45,000 bases of DNA from Chrysomallon squamiferum (Eukaryota; Mollusca; Gastropoda; Neomphalida; Peltospiridae): contig CM022674.1 of assembly GCA_012295275.1 (NCBI GenBank), positions 1,753,242-1,798,241 of the forward strand. Direction: 5' to 3'. Under the pieces are notes generated by a model that saw only the letters and a list, made by a program, of their open reading frames with translations, did no database searches and was not told the origin of the DNA. How positions within the stretch are numbered: the first letter of the stretch is position 1; each line of letters begins with the position of its first letter. Position numbers and translations under genes: made by a program. Of the stretch, positions 26,974 through 43,572 are shown one piece after another.

Positions 26974-27019
<46 letters not shown>

Positions 27020-27071
27020 TTATAAATTTTTTATCACATTTGACGTCAATCACATATTTTGGTGTAAGTTG
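26875..27071. mobile_element. MITE-like inverted-repeat element
   Basis: The left end reads CAACTTATACCAAAATATG, and the right end, on the opposite strand, reads the same with one C for T. The arms stay nearly identical for over 40 bases, each carrying TGACGTCA (26898-26905 and 27041-27048), and continue into AT-rich arms of about 60 bases. The centre holds (TA)n and a partial third copy of the arm end near 26951-26977. I could not define a target-site duplication, so the element type is unproven; a palindromic non-mobile origin is possible. Confidence 0.55.
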
Positions 27072-27185
27072 AGGTAACATGTGTTTTATTTTTGTAAGTT
27101 TATCGATTCGTTTGAGCTGTGCTATGGTTTACTGCTACTGAAAATACACAATAAACATAAGTTACATATCGATCTTTCAGATCTA

Positions 27186-27438
<253 letters not shown>

Positions 27439-28187
27439 TATATGTTTGTTCTCTTCATATCTTTATATATCTGTGTATCTTTTATACTTTTTTTGTTTAT
27501 ATATAAATACCAATATAAGTTTCTCGTTTTATCTATTTAGCTCTTTCCATCGCCTTATCTTTAATAATAACAGCAGCAGTTTCAGCAACAGCTGTAGCAA
27601 ATAATAATAATAATAATAGCAACAACAACAACAACACTAATAATAATAAGAAGAAGAAGAAGAAGAAGTTTATGATGATAATGATGACCAGACAAACAAG
27701 AAGAAATGAAAATATGTAAACATAATAAACAAAGAAAACATACAAACAAACAATTTACAAAAATAAAGCAAAGGCCTCATAAAGGTCTGTTTAATTTACT
27801 GCAAAAATACAAGAAGAAATCTCTTCTTATTAATCTGTGACCTGGCCAGGTGTAAAACAACAAAAACAAACAAAGGTGTACACAGGTACAATGATGTCAG
27901 TAGCTCTATCAAGGTGTAAAATTAGGTATATAATCAGACCTGCAATCACGTAAATAATTAATCAGATTGCGTTCCGGTGTCGCGTACAAATTTTTAATCA
28001 TAAACATGTTCTTCCTGTTGTCGAATAACGCCAGAAGTTGTTTCTGATTTCTCTTCGTACTCAAAGTGGAATCAAACGGTAAATCAAACATCATTAGACG
28101 AAGAATTTAAAAAAATAAAAGAAATAAAAGAAGAAAAGAAACAACGACAGCATCAAACAGACCACTTCTAACAACAGTAACAACAGT
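27439..28187. other. Form A intron: unique DNA, short CAG/AAT/AGA blocks
   Basis: Trinucleotides at 27567-27670. A 61-codon minus-strand open frame (28094-27909) has fairly natural composition (KQLLALFDNRKNMF) but no recognisable family and no clear splice context, so I leave it uncalled. Confidence 0.5.
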
Positions 28188-31500
<3,313 letters not shown>

Positions 31501-32280
31501 GCTGGGTTACGTCTCATGCTAACACGATATACCTAAGCCACGTGATCCCTGGCGGTTTTACTAATTAATTATTCATGCAGCTGAACATCCCAAGACAGTC
31601 ATTCGTTCGGTCTCTTATTACCGAGATCTTCTATTCGAGAAATATATCAATAACCTCCATGTAAATATGGCGTTGAAATAATTGTGACGATACACGGCTT
31701 GCCGTCTACCGTATATAAATAAATAAAAACGCAGGATAAACCTGATTATATACTTACTTACTTACTGGCTGCCGGGGCATAAATAAGTAAATAAATATAG
31801 TGTTATAATCTTCATATATCATGCTTATTGAGCTGTCGTGTATGAATAAGTAAAATTAGTAGAATATATATATTTTTTTTTTTTTTTATATTTTTTTTAT
31901 ATATATATGTGGCAATGCTACTTGAATCGAAATTCTAAATATATATATATTTTTTTTTTAGTGTAGCTTTGAGTGTTGGGGAATAGGTGAGTGTGGGTTA
32001 TGAGTGAAGGGTATCTCTGTGTGGTTATGTGTTTGTTTGTTTCGTATTTTGTGTGTGTGCGTGCGTGCGTGCGTATAAAATACTATTTGGTTTGTGTGCA
32101 AAGACGAGTATTTAGTCTTGTATGTTAAAGAAATAATTGAAAATAAATTAATCCATAATATCAACTGTATAATTACGATTTTCGAAAGGAAAATAAATTG
32201 TGATTAGAAAATAAATTACAACTGGACTAAAATTTTTTATAACAAGTCTGTGTTTGGTTGCATATTTTGAGTATGCGTTT
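31501..32280. other. Form A intron: AT-rich unique DNA
   Basis: T-run/TA patches at 31866-31910 and 31940-31962, and a short GTGC tetranucleotide patch near 32057-32074. No exon seen. Confidence 0.55.
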
Positions 32281-32365
32281 ATTATTATTATTATTATTAG
32301 TAGTATTATTATTAGTAGTAGTAGTAGTAGTAGTAAGTAGTAGTAGTAGTAGTAGAAGTAGTAGT
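32281..32365. repeat. (ATT)n-(AGT)n trinucleotides
   Basis: Two adjoining imperfect blocks. Confidence 0.92.
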
Positions 32366-32630
32366 AACAGAGTTATTGTTATTGTTTGTGTATGAGATAT
32401 TTCAAAGAACGCCTATTTACTGAGGATTAAACATTACATTATATAGAAATGGTAGTTACTTCTTACGTCTTGTCAAAATAGCAGCCGTATATAATAATTA
32501 AAAACAAAATATCAGACGCAAAGGATAAGTCAGTAAATGGACGATCGAATGAAATAATGTGTAGACAACTAAACGAACGCACAGGAACCAGTAAAAAGCG
32601 AAAGAAAGAACGAAAATGTTTTTTTAAAAA

Positions 32631-32674
<44 letters not shown>

Positions 32675-32904
32675 AATGCCAGTTATTAAATACAAATAAA
32701 GTGAAGAAATCCATTTCTTCGTCATTATGGTTATTACGGTAATGACGATATAATTACACACCATCAATTAAACCTCATCTAAACCGCGTCTGTATATATA
32801 AAAAAAAAAAAAAAAAAAAAAATTAACATTATCTATATAATTACATGCTAATAGCGGTAACAGGTTTTACGCCGGTAACACAACATTATCAGGCAATTAA
32901 CGGT
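32366..32904. other. Form A intron: poly-A tracts and unique DNA
   Basis: Poly-A at 32634-32672 and 32801-32822. Around 32720-32900 the word GGTAA(C/T) recurs in CpG-containing sequence, including the inverted pair CGTCATTA/TAATGACG at 32720-32747. Confidence 0.5.
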
Positions 32905-33180
32905 ACTCTTATTATTACGTCATCGTTACTACGGTAACGTAATAATCGGGACAAGATAAACCACGTGACAAGGCACAGAGACCAAGCGGGTGACGAGCTG
33001 GCGCAACGATTTCCAGACCCGAACCGGAAGTGAACGCGCGATGACGTCATAACGTACGTCAGAGATTTGGGGCTAGCTGTTGTTTTTCTGATGTTTGAGT
33101 TCGCTGTGAGGACGATGCAGGGACGCCGAGGAAATGGAAGCAGCGGGTATTTCGTAAATAAATAATTCACAACGTGTTTT
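32905..33180. promoter_or_regulatory. CpG-rich promoter-like island: E-box, ETS site, CRE
   Basis: Contains ACGTCA followed by GTTACTACGGTAAC (near 32917-32938), CACGTG (32962-32967), ACCGGAAGT (33023-33031, ETS consensus) and TGACGTCA (33042-33049). ETS plus CRE within 20 bases is typical of core promoters. On the plus strand an ATG at 33115 reads MQGRRGNGSS up to a possible donor (GG|GTATTT), but this is too short to call as an exon. It lies in the form A intron, so it could be an antisense promoter or an enhancer. Confidence 0.4.
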
Positions 33181-34140
<960 letters not shown>

Positions 34141-34903
34141 AGAATCTATTCCGGTTCTTAACGTCACGCTTTTCAAACAAAACACACGCGGAGTAATCAA
34201 CAATTTCATCAATCATTCTCTCATATCCATTCTCAGCTACTTTTTTTAATCACCAACAGAGATCACCATCTCCTCTTTTACTCTTCGCAGCACGATCACC
34301 CAGAATCAACCGTAGATAAAACCACGGGAAAGTAAATAAGAACAGCGGTGTGGTTTATGTGGGAAAAGTTTCTGTTGAGCTCGTCGTTTCGCTGTTTGAA
34401 ATAACAACAGCGCCTCCTCTTGGCTTTTTCAATCTATATGTAAATGTGGAGAAGCAATAAGCATAAACTGCTTACCTCCATTGTTGTACGCATGTACGTG
34501 ATAGAACAATTTCTCTCTCTGCGGTTCACGAATAATAACTCTTTGGACGAATAATAAAAGATAAATAAAGTTTATTATTAACTTGGGACACGGCCCTTTT
34601 TTTTTTTTTTTTTTTTTTATGTGGGCGGTTTCGTTGTCTCTGACGTAGGGAATAATTAATCGAGTTTTTTGTTTGTTTGTTTGTTTGTTTTTTTAAATAT
34701 ATAATTTGGTTTTTAGTTTACTTTCAAACTGACATATGATCTTAGCTGATAAGTGTTTTTTTTTTTTTTATCAGTGAGTTCAGGAATTTTCGGTTGAAAA
34801 ATCTAGTTTGATAGAATGTGTGAATTCTTAAATCTCTAAAATTAAACAATAAAAAAAAAAAAAATTAAAAAAGGAAACAAAACCTAACAAAACAAAGCAA
34901 ACA

Positions 34904-34964
<61 letters not shown>

Positions 34965-35458
34965 TTTATTTTTTATCTAACGCATAACTGTAACAAGGGA
35001 ACAGATTTTAAAATAAACTTTTAGTAAAATAAAAAATATAATATTAAAAATAAAATAAATAAAATAAAAATAAATGATTTTGTTCTTTTTGTTGGTGGGG
35101 GATTGTTTGTCTGTTGTATTCTTTTTCTTTGGGAGTTACTCATAAATCTACAAATTTTAAATTAAAAAGAAAAGAAATATCCATTTCTAATATCTATTAA
35201 ACCTAAAAAAATTTACAAAGAATAAAATAGCTTGTTATATAAATCTTGAAACTTAATGAGGAAAAAAAAAGAGCATTGTTTAATTTTTTATTTTTGAAAT
35301 GTCTTCTTGAAATGATTAATTTTAAACTCGTAGACTATAATTAGATTTGACACTTATCTAAAGTACTTTATTTATAACGATATTGTGTTTGTTTGTGTTC
35401 TGTCTTGAATAGAAATAATAAATATAACAGAGGAGAATATATTCGTGTCTCCCTACCA
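34141..35458. other. Form A intron: unique, T-runs and (ATT)/(TTTA)n
   Basis: Balanced unique DNA at 34141-34590, poly-T 34598-34619, (ATT)n and (TTTA)n at 34905-34972, then AT-rich DNA. No exon recognised. Confidence 0.55.
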
Positions 35459-35521
<63 letters not shown>

Positions 35522-35600
35522 TATCTCTATCATTCTGTTTCTTTCATTATATTATCACTCTCTCTTTCTCTGTCTCTCTATCATTCTGTTTCTTTCATTA

Positions 35601-35665
<65 letters not shown>

Positions 35666-35794
35666 TTCTGTTTCTTTGATTTTATTATCACTTTCTCTCT
35701 CTCTCTTTCTCTGTCTCTCTATCATTCTGTTTCTTTCATTATATTATCTCTCTCTCTTTCTCTGTCTCTCTATCATTCTGTTTCTTTCATTATA

Positions 35795-35863
<69 letters not shown>

Positions 35864-35889
35864 ATCTCTATCATTCTGTTTTTTTCATT

Positions 35890-35973
<84 letters not shown>

Positions 35974-36003
35974 ATTCTGTTTCTTTCATTCTCGCTCTCT
36001 CTC
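35459..36003. repeat. (CT)n array with embedded ATCATTCTGTTTCTTTCATT units
   Basis: About 545 bases of (CT)n interrupted by seven copies of the same ~25-base non-CT block (near 35528, 35580, 35661, 35719, 35772, 35868, 35968). Spacing is 52-100 bases. One copy has GATT for CATT and one has T for C, so most are near-identical. Confidence 0.95.
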
Positions 36004-36667
36004 CCTGATTTAATGTAAATTTGTGCGTGCTTATTTGTATATGTATATTATATATGTGTCTGTGTGCGTCAGTATTTATGTGTGTATGTATATGTATGCA
36101 TATGTGTACTTGTATATGTGTGTATGCATGTATGTATGTATGTTTACGAATACATTCCTTCAGAAAGTGGACTCAGCATTTTTTTATGGCGCGTTTTTTT
36201 TTTTATAATTCTCCGATTTATATACTATTATTTTATTATTTATTTTACATTGGTAATACAAATCATGCCCGTATTTTCGAACCTTAACCGAACAAGAAGT
36301 GAAATATAATGCGCTCCTGAGTGATATAAAAACTTGCACATAAAACTTCAGACAACCGGTATCTAAGTAATAGCGTATGTCGTAGTTTGTATTCTATAAT
36401 GGTACACCAGTGCCTTGCAGAGGGAGTGGGGGAGCGAAAGGGCGGTGTCCCCGTGCATCAAATAAGGGGGGGGGGCATCCAGTCAGAGAAAGAACTTAAT
36501 AAATTGGTTGATTTTAATTTAAATCGAATAAAGTGTTTATTTTGTTTCATCCTGTGTTTACATATTCAAAATATCTTCCTTTCACATAATATTTCTGGCC
36601 TTACACTTGAATCTTTGGGGCTTACAGTCAAGGAGTTGGTCCCGGGCTTCACCTCTGAGGTACAAGA
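36004..36667. other. Form A intron: TG/TATG-rich then unique
   Basis: ATGT/GTAT repetition at 36024-36140; a G-run near 36467-36476. The plus strand at 36590-36660 has a coding-like stretch (GLTLESLGLTVKELVPGFTSE) ending at a possible donor, but no family is recognised; it may be a decayed element. Confidence 0.45.
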
Positions 36668-36960
36668 GTCTATCTATCTATAGATAGATAGACAAACGAC
36701 ATACAGTCAGATTAGACACACAGACAGAGAGACAGACAGACAGAGAGACAGACAGACGGATAGATAGAAGACAGACAGATAAATTAGACTGGTAGATAGA
36801 CAGAAAGATACACTGACAGACAGGCAGACAGACATACAGATATGGATCGAGAGATAGACAGGCAGACAAACAAACAAAGAGATTGATAATGAGATAAAAA
36901 GCTAGAGAGAGAGATCGATAGAGAGATAGATTAGATAAATAGATTATAGATAGATACATT
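36668..36960. repeat. (CTAT)/(GATA)/(GACA)n with perfect 26-bp palindrome
   Basis: 36668-36693 is a perfect palindrome where (CTAT)n flips into (GATA)n. GATA/GACA tetranucleotides then continue imperfectly to about 36955. Confidence 0.93.
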
Positions 36961-37786
36961 TTCAAAAATAAGAAATCACAAAAACACAAAAAAAAAACAA
37001 AAAAAAAAAACCTCTATAATATATTTTCTAATCGATACCGAGAAGTGAATGAACACGACTGTGTATATAATACCAACATGACAAATGGTTTTGTGGGACA
37101 TTTTAAATGTCAGCCCTTTGTGTCATTAAAAGCTGTTTGCATACATATTCACTTGTCATGGCTCGGTTGTCGTGGTGACGTGAATATTTAGCCGTAGTCA
37201 GTTTTTAAAAATTTAAAAACAAAATTTTTTTTTTTTTTTTTTTTTAAACCGGATTGTATTTGCATACCTGATGACACGTGCTCATAATATTCACGTATTA
37301 TTTTCATGCACGCACGCACGCACGCTTTTCTGTACGTACAAACCGCGCGTAGACACAAACGTCTTATGGTTTTTCAAGAATCGTATCGTCTATTGATCTG
37401 TTTCAATAAGAGGTGTATAACAATAACAAAATAAATAAAGTTTTGAAAACGTTATGACTTTAATTTGTTCCATCTGTTCACGCCTGTGAAGCTTGAGTCA
37501 TGCAGACTTTCTATCGATTGTTACTGCTTTCCGTACAATACAAACCAAATGCGAGTTGTCATAAATATTAAAGCGTATTGCGTCGAAGTAGCTCAACACA
37601 AAAATGACTGTCAGAGTTTCGCGTTGTAATTTATTATTAAAAGGATTAAACAAAATTAAGGAATTAAAATTTATGGCTGATGAATTTGCATGTTGACTGT
37701 GAAATTATCATCAAACGTTGTTAATCTGGTAAAAAAGGTTTAATGAACTTTTGATATTGTTGTTTTGTGATGATGACGTAACAACA
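36961..37786. other. Form A intron: unique AT-rich DNA
   Basis: Poly-T at 37227-37245 and GCAC repeats at 37308-37326. No exon recognised. Confidence 0.55.
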
Positions 37787-37818
<32 letters not shown>

Positions 37819-37834
37819 TTATTATTATTATTAT

Positions 37835-37873
<39 letters not shown>

Positions 37874-38065
37874 AAGTAGTAGCAGTAGTAGTAATAATAG
37901 TAGTAGCAACAGCAGTGGTAGTAGTTGAAGAATAAACATATAGCTCGATGACGTCATACATGATGATGTCCAATATTATCATCATCATCAACGTCATTTT
38001 ATCATTATCATCGTCATCATCACCATCATCATCATCGTCATCACCACGGTCATCATCACCATTGC
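37787..38065. repeat. Compound (CTT)n-(ATT)n-(AGT)n and (CAT)n
   Basis: 37787-37928 is CTT/ATT/AGT; 37974-38062 is imperfect CAT/CGT. A CRE (37949-37956) lies between them. Confidence 0.94.
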
Positions 38066-38315
38066 TTCACTCTCATGACACACCGCCTACTGCACGTTCC
38101 AGGGATAATGACGTCATCGGCTGTTCTTCCTTGGCAACGAGAACGACTCGTGGATCAGACACCCCTGGAGACGGCCATCTGTCAGACGTTTGTGTGGAAA
38201 GAAATTCATTCCCGTGTGTGTCAGCGGCGTTTACCGGGAACTCCTCCTCGCCTGGTAGTTTTGTGTAATTTAGATAATTGCGTGTAATATTTGGCACAGC
38301 GTTTAACATGCGAGA
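38066..38315. promoter_or_regulatory. CpG-containing island with CRE and RFX half-site
   Basis: TGACGTCA at 38109-38116 and TTGGCAAC at 38131-38138 repeat the CRE-then-X-box arrangement seen at 22149-22178, here with only half an X-box. It lies about 1.5 kb downstream of exon 1A in the form A intron. No supported exon; frames on both strands are open but unrecognised. Confidence 0.35.
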
Positions 38316-39090
<775 letters not shown>

Positions 39091-39787
39091 ACACTGAAGT
39101 CTGAGTATAAGAATTTTGTAATAATATATAATTAAATTGCAGAGGATAGTCTCAAACAGCGAGTTCTGTACACAAACAGGCTTTAAACAATTAAATTAAT
39201 AACTCTGGCAAATAATGAATATTATTACATGAGTAAACATGTTAGAGATAAACTACCGATTAACTAGCAAATTGCTATTATCAGAATTTTAACAAATACT
39301 GTCATGGAAAGAAAAATAATATATATATCCGTTAAAATTATAAATTCTGAGTAAATTACTGTTTCTTTTTAAGTGCGACTGAAACGCGTATCAAACTAAC
39401 AATTATTGCAACAGTAGGCGTATATCAACCTAATGCACTCGTCTAAAAACTCTCATCGTTATGAATCGCACTAGCATGTAACGTAGAAAAATCGTGGTCG
39501 TCTGAACTATGAAACAGAATAATTTTCTGTTTAATGTCGGGGGGTGGGGGGTTAATATGTTCAGTAATTCAGATTAATGGCAGTTGGGTTGTAAAATGTT
39601 CTGGAACATAAAAAAAAAAAAAAAAAAAAAAAACACCAAAAAAAAACACCACAACATTTACAGTACAGTCTAAATGACGATGACGATACCTTAGTTACCG
39701 CCGCTACGTAATAAATAACGATAACGTCATCAATGGCCGTGACGTAATGAAAATAGCACAAAAAAAGAAGAAAAAAAAGGGACTTAC
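39091..39787. other. Form A intron 1 next to exon 1A
   Basis: AT-rich unique DNA; poly-A 39610-39633. The reading frame of exon 1A runs on into this intron by chance, but the GTAAGT donor at 39787 ends the exon. Confidence 0.6.
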
Positions 39788-40904
39788 CTACGGTCTGGTA
39801 CGTGAGCCAGTGCGCGTTCGTGAGACTGACGAGTAGAAAGACGACGGCGAGGAGGTTGAGAAACAGCCCCAACCACCGCACGCGCACGAAGATGTCGTGG
39901 TCCCAGTAGTCGTTGAGCACGTGCCACTGGTTGAGGGTCAGCTTCACCTCGGACTTGAAAGGGTCCTTGTGGCGTTTTTTCCCCTTCTCGATAACCTTGT
40001 ACGTTCTGAACTGCTCCTGCTGGTGCCGTCGTAGTTCGTTGATGTCGTCCTCGGAGAGGTACTTCGCCTCCAGATCCGGGTGCACGAACTTCAGCCCCTC
40101 CTGCCGCGCCTTCTTCACTGGCGTCGACGTCCTCTGTTTGTCCTTCTCCCCTTTCTCCAGCAGCTCCAGACGACGCTGGTACGACGCCCTCCGCTCCCGC
40201 GACCACCTCATCCACGCCGACTCCGTCGTCATGCCGAAGAACTTCGAGCCCCGCGACGTCTTCGACTTCAGCGACCCGCCCTGCGACGACCGCGCCGAGT
40301 TTCGCCGGCTCTTGTTGCTGTGCTTCTCCCACTCCTCGTAGCTGCGTTTGTCCCACTCGTCGTCGATGCTGTCGACGTGGAGGCCCACCACGCACGGCGG
40401 CAACGACAGCGACTCCCGCCTGTCGCGGCTGAAGAACTGCTCGTAGTTATCGCCTCCGCCATGTTTGTGATTATTGTGGTTGTTGTTGTGGTTGTGGTTG
40501 TGGTGGTAGTGGGTCGCGTCCCCTTGTTTCTTCTGATCCGACTTCATGCCCGAAGCCGTGCCGTTCGTCCTGTCGCGCAGACTCGGTTTGATCCGGTCAC
40601 GTGCCGCGCGTGCCTCTTCCGGACTGATGCTGTACCCGCCGCGGTCCCGCACTCTCGTCGTAGTCGTAGTAGTCGTAGTACCCTGGATGCTGCTGACGCT
40701 TTCCTGAGAAGAGAACCCCCCCGAGGTCATCGTCTCCCCGAGCCCGCTCGTCTCGGTGGAGCTCTGCGCGTGCAGCGCGTGCAGTCCCGTGCTCGCCTCA
40801 TTCTGGGGGTTGTCGGGAGACAGGAAATGTCGGCCGGTGTTTTGCGCCGCGTCGCGGTCTTTGATTCGACCTCTCTTCTCGTTGGCGTTTCCTCTCCCCG
40901 CCAT
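39788..40904 (-). CDS. TMEM47: TMEM47-like form A, exon 1A: long cytosolic N-terminus and transmembrane segment 1
   Basis: Start ATG at 40904-40902 with strong context (ACTATGG) and an in-frame TAG upstream. The exon encodes 372 residues to the donor GTAAGT (39787), phase 1. Residues 1-340 are hydrophilic and probably disordered: a Thr8 run (76-83), a His/Asn tract (132-147), Arg/Ser-rich blocks (195-225), a charged helix-like stretch (229-260) and a conserved-looking part before the membrane (NQWHVLNDYW, 325-334). Segment 1 is about 344-362 (WLGLFLNLLAVVFLLVSL), ending NAHWL as in form B's SSHWL. GC and CpG are far above the flanks. The N-terminal part matches no domain I recognise and is not part of the 181-residue vertebrate TMEM47. 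The His/Asn and Thr tracts come from in-frame microsatellites, so their length may vary. Confidence 0.72.
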
Positions 40905-41023
40905 AGTACGCTCCGCCGTCTGACGACGTTGCCCAATGAGCGGGAACTGTTCGCAGCGACGTAGAGGTGGGTCAGGCCATATGGCGCCGCGATCGATTCC
41001 GGGCGCGAACTAAACTCGTTCAC
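40905..41023 (-). other. 5' UTR part of exon 1A
   Basis: Acceptor CTTTCTCTTCCTGCAG ends at 41024. The 119 untranslated bases hold a minimal upstream ORF (ATGGCCTGA) before the main start and an in-frame stop for the main frame. Confidence 0.55.
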
Positions 41024-41845
<822 letters not shown>

Positions 41846-41940
41846 ACGTGTGTTCTGTCACACCGTACACTGAACACCATTGTGACATAAACTCAATACT
41901 TTTACAAAACCGCGCGCTCTCGTTCGGTCGTTCACTGGGA
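41846..41940 (-). other. Candidate untranslated leader exon of form A
   Basis: On the minus strand a strong donor (ACGT|GTAAGTATGG) ends a CpG-containing segment at 41846, about 820 bases upstream of the exon 1A acceptor. An ATG at 41880 would give a 12-codon upstream ORF that stops right after the splice junction. A TATA-like word (ATTATATC, near 41962-41970) lies about 30 bases before the proposed 5' end, which is a guess. Confidence 0.35.
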
Positions 41941-42072
41941 GTATTATGCACAGACACCAGTAGATATAATGATAACGATAATAACAATGGTACTTGGCAT
42001 TGGCAGACAGGTGGGATCCCTTGGGGGACGGTGGACGGAGGTCTGGGACCGCCGTTAGCCAAAAAAAAAAAG
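41941..42072. other. Unique GC-rich segment upstream of form A leader
   Basis: 41990-42060 is unusually GC-rich and ends in poly-A (42061-42071). On the minus strand it reads MANGGPRPPSTVPQ, but there is no acceptor before it. It could be a retroposed fragment with an A-tail on the plus strand. Confidence 0.35.
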
Positions 42073-42215
42073 AAGCGGGACCAAAGAGCTGGAATATCTC
42101 TGGTATATGTTAGTTAGACTAGCAAACGAAAAAAAAGAAAACAACAACAAAAAAAAAGCGGTAACAAAGAGTTGGAATATCTCTGGTAGATGTTAGTTAG
42201 ACTAGCAAAAGAAAA
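42073..42215 (+). repeat. Tandem duplication, two ~83-bp units
   Basis: The segment containing GGAATATCTCTGGTA and GTTAGTTAGACTAGCAAA occurs at about 42074 and again at 42157 with few differences; each copy ends in an A-rich run. Confidence 0.85.
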
Positions 42216-42278
42216 AAAAAAAATAATAATAATAATAATAAAAAAATAAACGTCTGTTAAGAAAATAAAACTTAAAAA

Positions 42279-42327
<49 letters not shown>

Positions 42328-42425
42328 TGTTGGCTCGGGTCTGGTCCTTTTTATGTACAGTTTCCAGGAGCTCCTTTCCCCCATCCCTACCGCCCACCCC
42401 TTTTCATTTTACTGGGTACTGGGAA
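42216..42425. repeat. Poly-A region
   Basis: A-rich from 42209, with a nearly pure A-run at 42284-42325; then about 100 bases unique. Confidence 0.9.
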
Positions 42426-42945
42426 GCAGGAGTAGCAGTAGGAGTAGCAGTAGTAGTGATAGTAGTAGTGATGGTGTATTACTATAGTAACATTAGTATT
42501 AGTATTAGTAGTAGTAGTAGTAGTAGTAGTGATAGTAGTAGTGATGGTGGTAATAGTATAGTAATAGTAGTAGTACTTGTATTAATTAGTGCAACAACAG
42601 TAACAATAATAACAATAGTAATAATAATAATAATAACAACAACAAAAGTAGTACTAGTAATAGTTGTGGTAAAAATAATAACGATGATGATGATGATGAT
42701 GATGATAATAATAATATTAATAATAATAATAACAACAAAAGTAGTAGTAGTAATAGTTGTGGTAAAAATAATAACGATGACGATGATGATGATGATGATG
42801 ATGATGATAATAATAATATTAATAATAATAATAATAATAATAGTAATAGTACTAATAGCAGTCGAAATACAACAACCATTAAAAACAACTAACAACAAGC
42901 ATCATCATCAACAACAACAACAGCAACAACAACAACAACAAATAG
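42426..42945. repeat. Compound (AGT)n-(AAT/AAC)n-(GAT)n, with an internal duplication
   Basis: The block CAAAAGTAGTA...GTTGTGGTAAAAATAATAACGATGA occurs at about 42644 and again at 42735 (spacing near 91), so the region grew by block duplication. Val/Ile homopolymer frames are artefacts. Confidence 0.93.
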
Positions 42946-43282
42946 ACAACTAAATAAAGAAATACTCGCATACTGCACACTGTTGCTACATAACGTTCTG
43001 TTTGTATACTTTACTTAACGTGATCTGTCTAGTTTGCAGTTATTTCTGTTATTATTCGTTTCTTTACAGTGCATTAGGAGTTTGCAAAACGTACTACTGT
43101 GACAGCTGTGAGTGTTTTAAAAGACGATGTTTGTCACATGTACACATTAATAATGTACTTAAAAAAACAACTAATTAATACAGTTAGCACATATTTGTTT
43201 TTTTTTTAATTAAAAAGTCCACGGGTTTATTCGTACATTTTTTTTTTTTTCTTCAGTGTTTAAATTTATTGATTTGTTTTGT
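42946..43282. other. Unique DNA, no gene seen
   Basis: No exon or motif of note; short T-runs near 43200 and 43240. Confidence 0.5.
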
Positions 43283-43541
43283 TGGTTCGTGTTATTTATT
43301 TATTTATTTATTTGTTTATTTATTTATTTGTTTGTTTGTTTGTTTTTCTTTTTTATTTATTTATCTATCTAGCTACCTATTTAACTGTCTTTTTTCCTTT
43401 CTGTTTCTCTACCTTCGTATTTGTTTATGTATTATTTATTAATTTATTTATTTATTTATTCATTCATTCATTCTTTCATTTATTGTTTAATTTTAATATT
43501 TCATAAATATAATAAAATATATCTGAATATAAATTTATTTC

Positions 43542-43572
<31 letters not shown>

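Noticed and set aside
27909-28094. 61-codon minus-strand frame with natural-looking composition
   Set aside because: No recognised family, no useful splice sites at its edges, and length compatible with chance. Its phase does not fit the TMEM47-like exons.
36387-36683. 98-codon plus-strand frame, perhaps a decayed transposable element
   Set aside because: Only about 25 residues look coding-like; no transposase, reverse transcriptase or terminal repeat could be identified.
40080-40964. 294-codon plus-strand open frame opposite exon 1A
   Set aside because: It is the antisense of a GC-rich coding exon; Arg/Leu/Val-rich composition and no family. The minus-strand frame has the splice sites, start context and a family-consistent membrane segment.
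42327-42953. 208-codon frame of Val/Ile/Ser runs
   Set aside because: Translation of AGT/AAT/GAT microsatellites after a chance ATG.
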